Of a stretch of DNA of 64,000 nucleotides, positions 15,927 to 24,637 are shown one piece after another. The DNA is from Erwinia billingiae Eb661 (GTDB lineage: Bacteria; Pseudomonadota; Gammaproteobacteria; Enterobacterales; Enterobacteriaceae). The notes beneath the pieces are model-generated. The model made no database searches. It was not told the origin of the DNA and saw only the letters and a list, made by a program, of their open reading frames with translations. Each line of letters opens with the position of its first letter. The first letter of the stretch is position 1. The DNA lies in the NCBI RefSeq assembly GCF_000196615.1, contig NC_014306.1:2232001-2296000 (forward strand), read 5' to 3'. The position numbers and the translations under genes are program-made.

Positions 15927-17381
15927 ATGTCTGAATCAGCACAACACCAGGTCACGCATCGCCACTGGATACTGGTCGCCGCCATGCTGGCGATGTTTAT
16001 GGCGGCCATTGAAGTGACTATTGTTGCTACCGCCATGCCAACGATCATTGCCGAACTCGGCGGCTTTTCGCTGTTTGGTTGGGTTTTTTCTATCTACCTG
16101 CTGACTCAGGCAGTGAGCGTGCCAATCTACGGACGTCTGGCGGATCTCTGGGGCCGGAAACGGGTGTTCTTTATTGGCACTTCACTGTTTTTGATCGGCT
16201 CAATACTCTGTGGATTTGCCAGCAATATGGCGTGGCTGATCCTGTTCCGCGCATTTCAGGGGCTGGGCGCAGGGGCGATTATGCCGCTGACCTCAACCAT
16301 CATCGCCGATGTTTACCCGCCTAAAGAGCGGGCCAGCATTCAAGGGTGGCTTTCCAGCGTATGGGGAATTGCGGCCATTACCGGACCGCTGACCGGCGCG
16401 TGGATCGTTCAGCACTTTAACTGGGCGCTGATATTTTGGGTAAACGTGCCGATTGGCATTATCTCGATGCTGATGCTGGCCAAATGGTTTCCTGAATCCA
16501 GCAAAGAACAGACGCAAAAGCTCAATCTGGCCGGCAGCGGCTGGTTAATGCTCACCGTGACAGCGCTGTTAACGGCGTTGTTACAGGCCGAGAGCCTCGG
16601 TTACTGGTCGGTGGCGCTGTTGGTCATCGCTCTGTTGTCGGGCTATGCGTTAGTCAGGCATGAGCGGGGCGCTGATGAGCCGTTGTTCCCGATGGCTATC
16701 TGGCGCAGCCGCACGCTGGTCGCCGGCAATGCCGGAAATCTGGTGATTGGCGCGGCGATGATGGGGATCAGTGCCTTTCTGCCCACCTGGATTCAGGGGG
16801 TAAACGGCGGCACGCCGCTGCAGGCTGGCAGTGCGTTAGCGATGATGTCGATCGGCTGGCCGCTCGCCAGCACCCTCAGTGGCAGATTGATGCAGCGAAC
16901 CTCATACCGGTTTACCGCGCAGTTGGGTTCGGTGTTGTTAATCGTAGGCACGGCGATGCTACTGACGCTACACAGCAACAGTTCGGTCTTTCACGCCGGG
17001 ATATCAGCTTTTGTGATCGGCACCGGCATGGGGATGACCAGCACCACCTTCCTGATTGCGGTACAAAACACTGCGGAGTTTCATATTCGCGGCATCTGCA
17101 CCGCATCGATTATGTTTAGCCGCATGTTGGGTTCAGCGCTGGGCACGGCGGTATTGGGCGCGGTACTTAACTATAACCTGCTGATCCGCCTGCCGGATTA
17201 CAACGATCCGGTACAACAAATCATGTCGCATTCACAGCGTGAAGCGTTGCATCATGGCACGCTGCACCAGATGGTGAGTGAGATTGCCTTGTCGTTGCAT
17301 TGGGTTTTTGCGGTGTCGGTGGGCATTGCGATGGCGAGTCTGGTGATCGCGCGATTTATCCCGGCGACAAAACCGCATTAG
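15927..17381 (+). CDS. DHA2-family MFS multidrug-type efflux pump (EmrB/QacA)
   Basis: A 484-residue, 14-segment major facilitator. Motif A is GRLADLWGRKRVF, motif C is GIAAITGPLTGAWI, and the N-terminal pair FMAAIEVTIVATAMPTI is typical of drug:H+ antiporter family 2. The likely role is proton-driven export of lipophilic compounds; the substrate cannot be read from sequence. No membrane-fusion partner (EmrA-like) is adjacent, so it probably works alone like MdtD/QacA types. AAGGAG-type site about 20 bp upstream is distant; the ATG follows AAGGGAACCCT. The gene ends just before an 8-bp tandem repeat. Confidence 0.87.
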   Translation: MSESAQHQVTHRHWILVAAMLAMFMAAIEVTIVATAMPTIIAELGGFSLFGWVFSIYLLTQAVSVPIYGRLADLWGRKRVFFIGTSLFLIGSILCGFASNMAWLILFRAFQGLGAGAIMPLTSTIIADVYPPKERASIQGWLSSVWGIAAITGPLTGAWIVQHFNWALIFWVNVPIGIISMLMLAKWFPESSKEQTQKLNLAGSGWLMLTVTALLTALLQAESLGYWSVALLVIALLSGYALVRHERGADEPLFPMAIWRSRTLVAGNAGNLVIGAAMMGISAFLPTWIQGVNGGTPLQAGSALAMMSIGWPLASTLSGRLMQRTSYRFTAQLGSVLLIVGTAMLLTLHSNSSVFHAGISAFVIGTGMGMTSTTFLIAVQNTAEFHIRGICTASIMFSRMLGSALGTAVLGAVLNYNLLIRLPDYNDPVQQIMSHSQREALHHGTLHQMVSEIALSLHWVFAVSVGIAMASLVIARFIPATKPH

Positions 17382-17403
17382 GTGGCACGGGCATGGCAGA
17401 ATT

Positions 17404-17467
17404 GTTGAAGAGTTGAAGAGTTGAAGAGTTGAAGAGTTGAAGAGTTGAAGAGTTAAAGAGTTAAAGG
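17404..17467. repeat. Eight copies of an 8-bp tandem repeat
   Basis: GTTGAAGA is repeated six times exactly (17404-17451), then GTTAAAGA and GTTAAAGG. It lies between the MFS stop and the terminator of ynfD. Such arrays change copy number by slippage. Here it is non-coding on both strands. Confidence 0.95.
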
Positions 17468-17487
17468 GGGCGAAGCGTTTCGCCCCC
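17466..17487. terminator. Hairpin terminator, mainly for ynfD
   Basis: GGGGGCGAA (17466-17474) pairs with TTCGCCCCC (17479-17487). On the minus strand it comes seven bases after the ynfD stop and is followed by TTTAACTCTTTAAC, a weak T tract formed by the tandem repeat. Confidence 0.7.
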
Positions 17488-17493
17488 AACGCG

Positions 17494-17790
17494 TCAGGAA
17501 GCGGGTGCATCCTGTGAAGTGCCGGTGCTGGCTGGCACCGCGTCATTATCGGCGCCGTTGCGCTTATAGACAATTTTCTGCGTATCGTTTTCACAGTGAC
17601 CGACAACCTGGCCGCCGGCCTGGTCTGCCTGATCGTTTGGCACGATATCCAGCGAGAAATCGCCCGCCGCTACGCCATTATTGATAATCTTCTGATTAAT
17701 ATCCGCTTTTACCGTTTCACAGGAAGCCTGTGCGGCCAGAGGTGCAACAACCATCAGTGCGGCTAACATCCACTTAGTGTGTTTCATCAT
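17494..17790 (-). CDS. ynfD: DUF1161 exported protein YnfD
   Basis: A 98-residue protein with a signal peptide (KHTKWMLAALMVVAPLAAQA/S) and the DUF1161 core SCETVKADINQKIINNG, FSLDIVPND, GGQVVGHCENDTQKIVYKR. Two cysteines in the mature part (CETV and HCEN) probably form a disulfide in the periplasm. Function is unknown. The C-terminal 20 residues (DNDAVPASTGTSQDAPAS) are a low-complexity tail. Two adjacent ATGs at 17790 and 17787 are possible starts. I recall this family as E. coli YnfD; symbol confidence is moderate. Confidence 0.82.
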   Translation of the reverse strand: MMKHTKWMLAALMVVAPLAAQASCETVKADINQKIINNGVAAGDFSLDIVPNDQADQAGGQVVGHCENDTQKIVYKRNGADNDAVPASTGTSQDAPAS

Positions 17791-17840
17791 GTCATCCCTA
17801 TTTTTGCGTGTGCTATCAATACTGTGCTAACTATAGCAGC

Positions 17841-18191
17841 TCAGGGCGCAATGATCTGACGACCAGAGCGGCGATCCAGGCAGCGCTGAGTATTCGGCTC
17901 CCAGTAGGCATTCACGTTCAGACTTTGATCGCAGGCATCACGGGTATCAGCAGCCCGATCGTACTTGTCGAAATTCTTCTCAACGCGCGAGTTTACTTTG
18001 TTACGTAAACGATGAGTTTCATCCCATTGCTCTTTTTCCTGACGAGCCTGCTCATTGCTCAGGGCATTATTGCCATCCTGAATAATCAACCTGTCAGTTT
18101 GCGCCTGTGCGCTGTGCTGGATGCTGAACAAAGTGCCAAAAAGCACCAGCGGCAGAGCAGCCTTGCTCAGATGTTTTTGCCATTGTTTCAT
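17841..18191 (-). CDS. ynfB: UPF0482/DUF1283 protein YnfB
   Basis: A 116-residue exported protein of unknown function. A signal peptide ends SAQA/QT; the conserved core is [61 protein letters not shown], which matches E. coli YnfB. Two mature cysteines (DACDQ, QRCLD) may pair. I chose the ATG at 18191, six to seven bases after AAGGAA; an ATG two codons upstream is also possible. It is divergent from ynfA, as in E. coli. Confidence 0.9.
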   Translation of the reverse strand: MKQWQKHLSKAALPLVLFGTLFSIQHSAQAQTDRLIIQDGNNALSNEQARQEKEQWDETHRLRNKVNSRVEKNFDKYDRAADTRDACDQSLNVNAYWEPNTQRCLDRRSGRQIIAP

Positions 18192-18320
18192 CGTCATTTC
18201 CTTGGTTTTGCTGTTGATCCCAACGCCTGTCGGCAAGCGTATGCTTAAGATAGTATATCATCAGGCTGAAAAGGCTCACCAGTCAGCCGCGTCTTCGTTT
18301 AGGTTTCAGAGAGTGAATGA

Positions 18321-18653
18321 ATGCTGTTTTTTAAGACAACCTTGCTGTTTTTTCTCACCGCGCTGGCAGAAATTATAGGCTGTTTCCTGCCGTACCTGTG
18401 GCTTAAAAAGGGCGGTTCCGTGCTGTTGCTGCTGCCGGCAGCGGCCAGTCTGGCCGCCTTTGTCTGGCTGTTAACCCTGCATCCTGCGGCAAGCGGACGC
18501 GTGTATGCCGCTTACGGCGGCGTCTATGTGGTGACCGCGTTACTGTGGTTGCGTTTTGTCGATGGTGTAAAGCTGAGCCAGTACGACTGGCTGGGTGCCA
18601 TCATCGCCTTTAGCGGCATGCTGATCATTGTTGCAGGCTGGGGAAGGAGTTAA
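18321..18653 (+). CDS. ynfA: Small membrane protein YnfA (UPF0060)
   Basis: A 110-residue inner-membrane protein with four predicted helices, related to small multidrug resistance proteins. The family pattern [38 protein letters not shown], and [14 protein letters not shown] is complete. Some homologues were reported as efflux pumps for cationic dyes. It is divergent from ynfB across about 130 bp. Confidence 0.94.
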   Translation: MLFFKTTLLFFLTALAEIIGCFLPYLWLKKGGSVLLLLPAAASLAAFVWLLTLHPAASGRVYAAYGGVYVVTALLWLRFVDGVKLSQYDWLGAIIAFSGMLIIVAGWGRS

Positions 18654-18714
18654 CGGGGTAAGGGCAAGCGGGGTAGATTCAGGAGCGAATCGGAACCTCA
18701 CTTGCCCATCTGAC

Positions 18715-19530
18715 TTATTCCTGAGCTAATGCTTCCAGGTTATCGCGGAAAGCGGTGACGGCAATCGCCCGGTTATCGGCCTGATAACGGTCTTTCGCTG
18801 CGGGTGCTGAGCTTTGCACCGCAATCAATTGCCACGCATCATTCACCTTCAGTAATAGCGGGGAACCGCTGTCGCCAGGCAAGGTATCACACTGGTGTGA
18901 AAGCACGCCTTTTTGTGCCCAGCCGGTCACCAGACAATCGCTATGAGAATACAACGTTTCCAGATGATCCAGCGGATAGCCTGCCTGGGTCACTTTGCGA
19001 TCCTGGGTTTTTAACGCATCGGTTAAATCGCTGCGGCTACCGTCAAATAACGGGATTGGCGTAATACCGGAAGGCGGATTGCGCAAAATAATCAGACCGT
19101 AATCATAAGGGGCCGCAGAAGAAGGGACAATCCAGCCGTCACCGTCTGCTTTCAATTTGTGGCCGAGTTCGGGATCGACACGGGTTTCGATATCGTGAAT
19201 ATCATAACGCCAGCGACCTTTGGTATTTGAAATAAAGCGCAGAGCAATGGCTTTATCGACTTTACCCGGCGGGGCCAACAGGCAATGGCCGGCGGTCAGA
19301 ACCAGGTGAGCAGAGATCAGGGTAGCGCTACAGAGATTGCCGCTTGCCGTTTCCAGTTGGCCGATGGCTTCCCAGGGTGGGCTGGCGGTATCAGCGACAG
19401 GTTTGCGATCGTCTTTCCCAAAGAACAGGGTTTTGACGTCAGCGGCACTAGGGCTTTCATCGTCATCATCTGCGTGGGCATAAAACGAAAAGGCTAAACA
19501 TCCGATTAAAAAAACAGCTGTCAGTCGCAT
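18715..19530 (-). CDS. ydgD: Trypsin-like serine protease YdgD
   Basis: A 271-residue exported S1-family protease. A signal peptide of about 20 residues ends AHA/DD. The catalytic triad is visible: His82 in LTAGHC, Asp143 in YDYGLI, Ser221 in [16 protein letters not shown] is the usual strand before the histidine. Cysteine pairs near the histidine and serine fit V8/trypsin-like folds. Its substrate is unknown; the genomic place next to ydgU and asr matches E. coli, suggesting an envelope or acid-stress link. Confidence 0.92.
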   Translation of the reverse strand: MRLTAVFLIGCLAFSFYAHADDDDESPSAADVKTLFFGKDDRKPVADTASPPWEAIGQLETASGNLCSATLISAHLVLTAGHCLLAPPGKVDKAIALRFISNTKGRWRYDIHDIETRVDPELGHKLKADGDGWIVPSSAAPYDYGLIILRNPPSGITPIPLFDGSRSDLTDALKTQDRKVTQAGYPLDHLETLYSHSDCLVTGWAQKGVLSHQCDTLPGDSGSPLLLKVNDAWQLIAVQSSAPAAKDRYQADNRAIAVTAFRDNLEALAQE

Positions 19531-19644
19531 GTCTCTCTCTGAGTGGAGAATTAATGGGGGGAGTTAACCACGGCGTGATAATAACTATAGTCGTATAGTC
19601 AAAAAAAAGGGAGTTTAATTTGGAATATCAGCACGCTACGAAAG

Positions 19645-19728
19645 TTACAGGTAAAAACTGGCGGCGATAACACCACAAAGGATCATAAAGCCCAGGATAA
19701 TTTCGAATAAATAGCGACGCACCATCAT
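19645..19728 (-). CDS. ydgU: 27-residue membrane peptide YdgU
   Basis: This gene is too short for routine ORF calling. Translating the minus strand from the ATG at 19728 gives MMVRRYLFEIILGFMILCGV then IAASFYL and a stop at 19645-19647. It resembles E. coli YdgU (MGRYRFEFILIILILC...) and has the same place between ydgD and asr. GGAG is six bases upstream. It is one hydrophobic helix with a basic N-terminus. Function is unknown. It may share the asr transcript, being about 90 bp after the asr stop. Confidence 0.8.
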   Translation of the reverse strand: MMVRRYLFEIILGFMILCGVIAASFYL

Positions 19729-19816
19729 CCGATACTCCAGGAAAGAAACACCCGGAATAATCCGGGTGTTTGATTGAAAGGCTGTTGAGGGGGGAGTCTG
19801 GCTCCCGCTTCATGAA

Positions 19817-20341
19817 TTACGCTTTAGGAGCAGCGGCTTTCTTAGCAACTTTCTTGTGGTGTACTTTTTTCGCTGCCTGAGCTTTCTGAGCTACTGGCTT
19901 AGCGGCTTTCTTGTGGTGCACTTTTTTAGCAGCCTGCGCTTTCTGAGCGACTGGCTTAGTGGCTTTTTTGTGGTGCACTTTTTTAGCAGCCTGCGCTTTC
20001 TGAGCGACTGGCTTAGTGGCTTTCTTGTGATGTACTTTTTTCGCTGCCTGCGCTTTCTGAGCTACTGGCTTAGCGGCTTTCTTGTGGTGCACTTTCTTAG
20101 CAGCCTGCGCTTTCTGAGCAACTGGCTTCTTAGCGGTTTTCTTGTGGTGCACTTTCTTGGCAGCCTGCGCTTTCTGCACAGTTGCTTTGTGTTTTTTGTG
20201 ATGCTTAGCGGTAGTCGCTTTAGCCGGAGCAGCAGTCGTTGCAGCAGAAGTGGTTGCTGGAGCGGCGGTGGTTTCAGCAGCGAAAGCAACTGAAGACATA
20301 CCCATTGCAGCGGCTACAACCAGAGCAAATAATTTTTTCAT
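19817..20341 (-). CDS. asr: Acid shock protein Asr (expanded repeat form)
   Basis: A 174-residue exported, very basic protein induced by acid. The signal peptide is [21 protein letters not shown]. The mature part begins with an Ala/Thr-rich stretch and then six copies of a [12 protein letters not shown] unit with KPVAQ links, period 19-20 residues. E. coli Asr is about 102 residues, so the repeat array is expanded here. It is thought to buffer or protect the envelope or be processed in the periplasm; recent work describes it as an intrinsically disordered chaperone-like protein. An RstA-box-like site and a promoter lie upstream. Confidence 0.95.
   Translation of the reverse strand: MKKLFALVVAAAMGMSSVAFAAETTAAPATTSAATTAAPAKATTAKHHKKHKATVQKAQAAKKVHHKKTAKKPVAQKAQAAKKVHHKKAAKPVAQKAQAAKKVHHKKATKPVAQKAQAAKKVHHKKATKPVAQKAQAAKKVHHKKAAKPVAQKAQAAKKVHHKKVAKKAAAPKA
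19860..20190 (-). repeat. 57-60 bp tandem repeats inside asr
   Basis: The coding repeats of asr are nearly identical at DNA level, for example the block TTCTTGTGGTGCACTTT recurring about every 57 bp. This makes copy number prone to change by recombination. Confidence 0.85.
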
Positions 20342-20379
20342 TGAAAAACCCTCAAAAGTTTAGTTCATGTGTCAGCCCA

Positions 20380-20460
20380 CTGCGGGGCCGGTGAAGTAAC
20401 TATATGAGAAGGGGGAAAGGCTTTCAGTGAGTGATTGGTATCGGCGTGTAACGGATTGTA
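20380..20460 (-). promoter_or_regulatory. asr promoter with RstA-box-like site
   Basis: On the minus strand TACAATCCGTTACA (20447-20460) fits the RstA box TACATNTNGTTACA with two mismatches. CTGAAA and TATAGT, 17 bp apart, follow as possible -35 and -10. RstA activates asr in E. coli, and rstAB is in this window. Confidence 0.7.
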
Positions 20461-20502
20461 CGAAGTGAGGAAGGCAGGCGTGTAGCCTGCCTTGCAGGGG
20501 GA

Positions 20503-21993
20503 TCAGAAGCCGTTTAAATAACGATTTTCCAGATGTTGACGGAAGTATTGCGGGTTAAGATCTTCCCCGGTGGCGTTCTCAATCAGCTGTTTGGTACTGA
20601 AACGGCTGCCGTGCTGCCAGATATTTTGCTGTAACCAGTCAAACACCGGCTGCAGGTTGCCTTCGCGCAGCAGTTCATTAACGTCAGGCAGCGCTTTCTT
20701 CACGCCCTGGAACAGCTGAGCGGCGTACATGGCACCCAGGGTATAGGTTGGGAAATAACCAAAGGCACCATCGGTCCAGTGAATATCCTGCATACAGCCG
20801 TCACGGTAGTTGCCGGTGGTATCCAGACCCAGCAGTGACTGCATTTTTTCCTGCCAGAGATCCGGGATATCGTCGACCTCAATCTCGCCTTCGATTAACG
20901 CACGTTCAATCTCATAACGCAGAATGATGTGTGCCGGGTAGCTGACTTCATCGGCATCAACGCGGATCAGGCCTGGCTTCACCCGCTGATTCAGCGCGAT
21001 AAAATTGCCTTCTTCCAGCTCCGGACGATCGCCAATCAGCAGCTTAACCTGGGGCAGCAGCAGGCTGAGGAAATCCGCGCTGCGTCCGAGCTGTTTTTCA
21101 AAGAACAGGCTTTGCGATTCGTGGATCGCGGTGGAGCGGGCATGAGCAACCGGCTGGCCTGCCCACTGCTTTGGCAGGTTCTGCTCGTAGCGCGCATGAC
21201 CGGTTTCGTGGATCACGCCCATCATCGCGCTGATAAATTCGTTCTCGTTATAGCGGGTGGTGATGCGCACGTCATCAGGAACGCCGCCGCAGAACGGATG
21301 CGCGCTGACATCCAGTCGGCCCGCATTGAAATCAAAGCCCAGCTGCTTCATCACCGCCAGACCCAGCTGTTTCTGCGATTCGACCGCAAACGGGCCAACC
21401 GGCACATCCACCACTTCCTGAGCCTGCTTATCAACAATGCGCTGCAGTAACGATGGCAGCCACTCTTTGATCTCGCCAAAGGTCTTATCCAGTTTGGCAC
21501 TGGTCATGCCCGGCTCGTAAATATCCAGCAGCGCATCGTAGCGCGAACAACCGTTAGCCTGGGCGCGGATTTCGGCTTCCTCGCGGCTCAGCTTCACCAC
21601 TTCCTTCAGGTTCTCTGCAAACCCTTGCCAGTCGTTAGCCGGACGCTGCTGACGCCAGGCGTGCTCACAACGGGAACCGGCAATCGATTTGGCTTCCACC
21701 AGCGAGGCGGGAAGCAGGGCAGCCTGCTGCCATGCGCGGCGCATCTCGAACAGGTTGGCGCGCTCAACATCATTCAGTGAAGCCTGTTCAGCTTCATCCA
21801 GCCAGTGGCCAACCTCTTTTGCGGTCAGGATTTCGTGCTGCAGCACGCTCAGTTCCGCCAGGGCAGCACCGCGCGCGCTGCTGCCACCTGGCGGCATCAT
21901 GGTCATCATATCCCAGCCAGCAATGGCGGAGAGGTGGCCGAATCGCGACAGGCGCGTGAAGGTCCGGGTTAAATTAGCGTAGGCAGATGACAT
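20503..21993 (-). CDS. M32-family metallocarboxypeptidase (carboxypeptidase Taq type)
   Basis: A 496-residue cytosolic carboxypeptidase that removes C-terminal residues from peptides. The zinc motif HETGH (GVIHETGHARYEQ) is complete, with the downstream IHESQSLFFEKQLGRS block that supplies the third ligand, and TRYNENEF and YPAHIILRYEIERALIEGEIEVDDIPDLWQ typical of the family. The length equals Thermus/Bacillus members (about 500). It lies between asr and rstB in its own unit. E. coli K-12 lacks this gene here. Substrate range is not readable. Confidence 0.93.
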   Translation of the reverse strand: MSSAYANLTRTFTRLSRFGHLSAIAGWDMMTMMPPGGSSARGAALAELSVLQHEILTAKEVGHWLDEAEQASLNDVERANLFEMRRAWQQAALLPASLVEAKSIAGSRCEHAWRQQRPANDWQGFAENLKEVVKLSREEAEIRAQANGCSRYDALLDIYEPGMTSAKLDKTFGEIKEWLPSLLQRIVDKQAQEVVDVPVGPFAVESQKQLGLAVMKQLGFDFNAGRLDVSAHPFCGGVPDDVRITTRYNENEFISAMMGVIHETGHARYEQNLPKQWAGQPVAHARSTAIHESQSLFFEKQLGRSADFLSLLLPQVKLLIGDRPELEEGNFIALNQRVKPGLIRVDADEVSYPAHIILRYEIERALIEGEIEVDDIPDLWQEKMQSLLGLDTTGNYRDGCMQDIHWTDGAFGYFPTYTLGAMYAAQLFQGVKKALPDVNELLREGNLQPVFDWLQQNIWQHGSRFSTKQLIENATGEDLNPQYFRQHLENRYLNGF

Positions 21994-22022
21994 GGCGCTC
22001 CCTTGAATGATTTATGGCGCTG

Positions 22023-23324
22023 TCAGGCAGCGCGAGGTGACGATAAGGGTAAATTAACTGGCCAGCAAAAGCGAACGCTGGCGCCGCCGAGCGGGCTGGC
22101 ATCGATCAGCACATAGCCGTCAAATGCCTGGGCAATGGAGTGGACAATCGCCAGGCCCAGGCCACAGCCGCCAGTCGCGCGGTCACGGCTGGGATCGAGA
22201 CGCATGAAGGGCTCGAATACGCGCTCGCGCTCTTCCAGCGGAATGCCCGGACCATCGTCTTCCACCTGCAGGCAGGCAGTATCACCGTCAAACCACAGGC
22301 CGACCCGCAGCCGCTGGTCAGCATAGCGCAGCGCGTTGTTGACCAGGTTGTCCAACACCCGCTCCATCAGGCGGGTATCCGCCACGCCCAGGTTTTGACG
22401 CTGCGGCATATCCAGTTCGATAGTGAAGTCAGGCTGAACCGAGCGGATATCATCCAGCCGTTCACGCAGCCATTCGGCTAAATCCAGTGACTGCAAATTC
22501 AGATCAACCTTAGGGCGATCCAGCCGGGCATAGGTCAGCAGTTCTTCAATCAGCGCTTCAAGCTGACCAATGTCCCGGTTCAGCGCCGCCGCTTCGGCAT
22601 CGGTGAGGTTATCGCTCATCTCCAGCCGGTAACGCAGGCGAACCAGCGGGGTGCGTAATTCATGGGCGATGCCGTCAATCAGCTGTTTTTTACTGGCCAC
22701 CAGCGTATTGATGTTGTCGGCCATCTGATTAAACGCCACGCCAAGGCGCAGCAGGCTGGAGGCGCTGTCGAAATGGATGCGCTCGTTCAGATGGCCCTGG
22801 CCAAAGCGCTGGGCGGCCGTTTCCAGCCTGAGCATGTCTTTCCAGTGCGGTCGCATCCAGATAAACACCGGCAGCGCCAGCGAGATGCCAATAAAGGCTA
22901 ACAGCGCGATATCCAGAATGCGCATCTCATGCAGGAAGAACAGATAGGGAATAGGCCCAACCGCCAGCACATAGTGGCTGCGGGGAATATGCTGCAGGAA
23001 GGTGTACTGATCGTCCAGCGCCACAATCTCACCGGCGCGCAAGCGGCGCAGGGTCGGGGGATCCAGCTGATAGCTGCTCATCGGTTCTATATGCAGCTTG
23101 AAAGATAAATTCAGCTCCAGATTATCGATGGTTTTATTCCAGTCGCGTGGCGGAATTTCACGCAGTTCGCTGCGCATCAGATAGAGCGAGCTTTTCATCA
23201 GGTCATCCATCGACTGACGACCGGCCCGCTCGGCGGTAAATTTATACACCAGGCCGACCAGCATCGCCATGACCAGAAAGCAGACGAACAGCAGCAGGTA
23301 AAACTGAATAAACAGCTTCTTCAT
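22023..23324 (-). CDS. rstB: Sensor histidine kinase RstB
   Basis: A 433-residue membrane kinase, partner of RstA. It has an N-terminal membrane helix, a periplasmic sensor domain (about residues 30-135), a second helix (ILDIALLAFIGISLALPVFIW), a HAMP region, the phospho-acceptor motif IAHELRTPLVRLRY, and ATPase boxes LVNNALRYAD, EDDGPGIP and GGCGLGLAIV. In E. coli rstAB is activated by PhoPQ in low magnesium. It overlaps rstA by four bases (ATGA). In E. coli tus follows rstB; here the M32 gene does. Confidence 0.93.
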   Translation of the reverse strand: MKKLFIQFYLLLFVCFLVMAMLVGLVYKFTAERAGRQSMDDLMKSSLYLMRSELREIPPRDWNKTIDNLELNLSFKLHIEPMSSYQLDPPTLRRLRAGEIVALDDQYTFLQHIPRSHYVLAVGPIPYLFFLHEMRILDIALLAFIGISLALPVFIWMRPHWKDMLRLETAAQRFGQGHLNERIHFDSASSLLRLGVAFNQMADNINTLVASKKQLIDGIAHELRTPLVRLRYRLEMSDNLTDAEAAALNRDIGQLEALIEELLTYARLDRPKVDLNLQSLDLAEWLRERLDDIRSVQPDFTIELDMPQRQNLGVADTRLMERVLDNLVNNALRYADQRLRVGLWFDGDTACLQVEDDGPGIPLEERERVFEPFMRLDPSRDRATGGCGLGLAIVHSIAQAFDGYVLIDASPLGGASVRFCWPVNLPLSSPRAA

Positions 23325-24049
23325 TTAGCGTCCCACGCGTGTGGCGCAAAAAGGTAGCCCTTATTACGAATGGTCTTGATGCGATAGGGTTCGGTGGCGC
23401 TGTCCAGCAACTTTTTACGCAGGCGGGAGATCGCCACGTCAATGCTGCGATCCATGCCATCATAGCTGACGCCACGCAGCGTTTTCAGCAGGGCATCGCG
23501 GTTAAGGATCGACCCGGCATGCGTCGCCAGCTCCCACAGCAGATCAAAGTCCGCAGTTGAAAGGGCGACGACTTCATTATTCAGCGAAACCTGGCGGTTG
23601 ACCGGATCGATAGCCAGCGTGCCGAAGCGCAACGCATTCTGACCGGCAACTTTAGGCGCGATCTCATCACTCTGGCTGCTGCTGCCAGCCTGACGCAGAT
23701 GCAGGCGTAGCCGCGCCAGCAATACCGCGGGTGGGGTGGTTTTCAGAATGTAATCATTGGCCCCCATCTCGAGAGAGAGAATGTGATTCATGTCGCTGTC
23801 GAGAGACGTCAGCAGCACGATCGGCCCCGACCAGTCCTGGCCGGCACGCAGGTCCCGACACAAGGTCATGCCGTCTTTGCCAGGCAGCATAATATCCAGC
23901 ATCACCAGGTCTGGCATGGCTGCCGCGATGGTCGCTTCGGCCCGATCGCCACGGCTTTCAACAATCACTTCAATATCATGGCGACTCAGGTACGCGGCGA
24001 TCAGTTCACCAACATCCTGGTCATCTTCGACAAACACGATTTTGTTCAT
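23321..24049 (-). CDS. rstA: Response regulator RstA
   Basis: A 242-residue OmpR-type regulator. The receiver domain has the acidic pair ED-D at residues 8-9 and phospho-acceptor Asp52 (VMLDIMLPGKDGM); the C-terminal winged helix spans about residues 140-235 (STADFDLLWELATHAGSILNRDALLKTLRGVSYDGMDRSIDVAISRLRKKL). RstA activates asr and affects acid, iron and biofilm genes in E. coli. An RstA-box-like site lies before asr, 3.6 kb away, so the regulon is partly local. Confidence 0.94.
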   Translation of the reverse strand: MNKIVFVEDDQDVGELIAAYLSRHDIEVIVESRGDRAEATIAAAMPDLVMLDIMLPGKDGMTLCRDLRAGQDWSGPIVLLTSLDSDMNHILSLEMGANDYILKTTPPAVLLARLRLHLRQAGSSSQSDEIAPKVAGQNALRFGTLAIDPVNRQVSLNNEVVALSTADFDLLWELATHAGSILNRDALLKTLRGVSYDGMDRSIDVAISRLRKKLLDSATEPYRIKTIRNKGYLFAPHAWDAK

Positions 24050-24134
24050 AGGGCTGTTTTTCTGAAATGGAAAGGCAAGATTACCCTTTGTTAAACTTAA
24101 CTACTATTACCCGCTGCTAAATAACGTCAGATGT

Positions 24135-24157
24135 ATAGTATAAGCACCCTATACTAT
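24135..24157. promoter_or_regulatory. Inverted repeat with face-to-face -10 elements before rstA
   Basis: ATAGTATA and TATACTAT are perfect eight-base arms separated by AGCACCC, 86 bp upstream of rstA and 67 bp upstream of the divergent unknown gene. Each arm includes a consensus-like TATACT. It may be an operator or a pair of divergent promoters. I could not support a PhoP box. Confidence 0.5.
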
Positions 24158-24223
24158 GCCATTATATCCGCCGGGTTGCCGTGGCGACTCAGGGGAATAA
24201 TCTTGAGAGAAAGGAGAACGAGA

Positions 24224-24637
24224 GTGTCTGATAATAAGCTGGCATCTGCCGGGTGCAGTGATTATATCTGCCTCAATTATATCGATTTTCTCGCCGCATC
24301 CTGTAAAAAGCGTTGGAGCTTTATGGATGCGATCTATGGGGTTATCCCGATTTTCGGTGTGGTGACCCGAAACTCCCGCGACCTGCCTGAAATCCCTTCT
24401 GAAAGACTCAAAGCGCTGGCGTTACAAATCATTTCGACCCAGGTCAGCGATGAGATAAACATCGCCCGATTGATTACCCTCGCTGAACAACAACACATTG
24501 AGCAGTTTGATATTCTTCTGCCTTATCCGCTTTCGGATCGTCAGCTTGACCTCGTCCATCAGGAGTACGTCAAGCCGCTGACCCTGCAGCAGAAAGATGA
24601 CCGCTTAACGGTCAACCTTCCGGCCTTTTCGCACTAG
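24224..24637 (+). CDS. Small protein of unknown function
   Basis: I do not recognise this 137-residue protein. It starts at a GTG with AAGGAG seven bases upstream, a better start than the in-frame ATG at 24131. The N-terminal third is cysteine-containing (GCSDYICLNYIDFLAASCKKRW), the middle is hydrophobic (FMDAIYGVIPIFGVV), and the C-terminal half is an amphipathic, helix-like region (ERLKALALQIISTQVSDEINIARLITLAEQQHIEQFDILL). No signal peptide is evident. It is divergent from rstA and overlaps the 3' end of convergent ydgI by four bases. Codon use and the ribosome site support a real gene; it may be lineage-specific and RstA-linked. Confidence 0.65.
   Translation: MSDNKLASAGCSDYICLNYIDFLAASCKKRWSFMDAIYGVIPIFGVVTRNSRDLPEIPSERLKALALQIISTQVSDEINIARLITLAEQQHIEQFDILLPYPLSDRQLDLVHQEYVKPLTLQQKDDRLTVNLPAFSH

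Noticed and set aside
18662..18707. GGGCAAG/CTTGCCC hairpin between ynfA and ydgD
   Set aside because: Arms are short and 32 bp apart with no T tract, so I do not call it a terminator.
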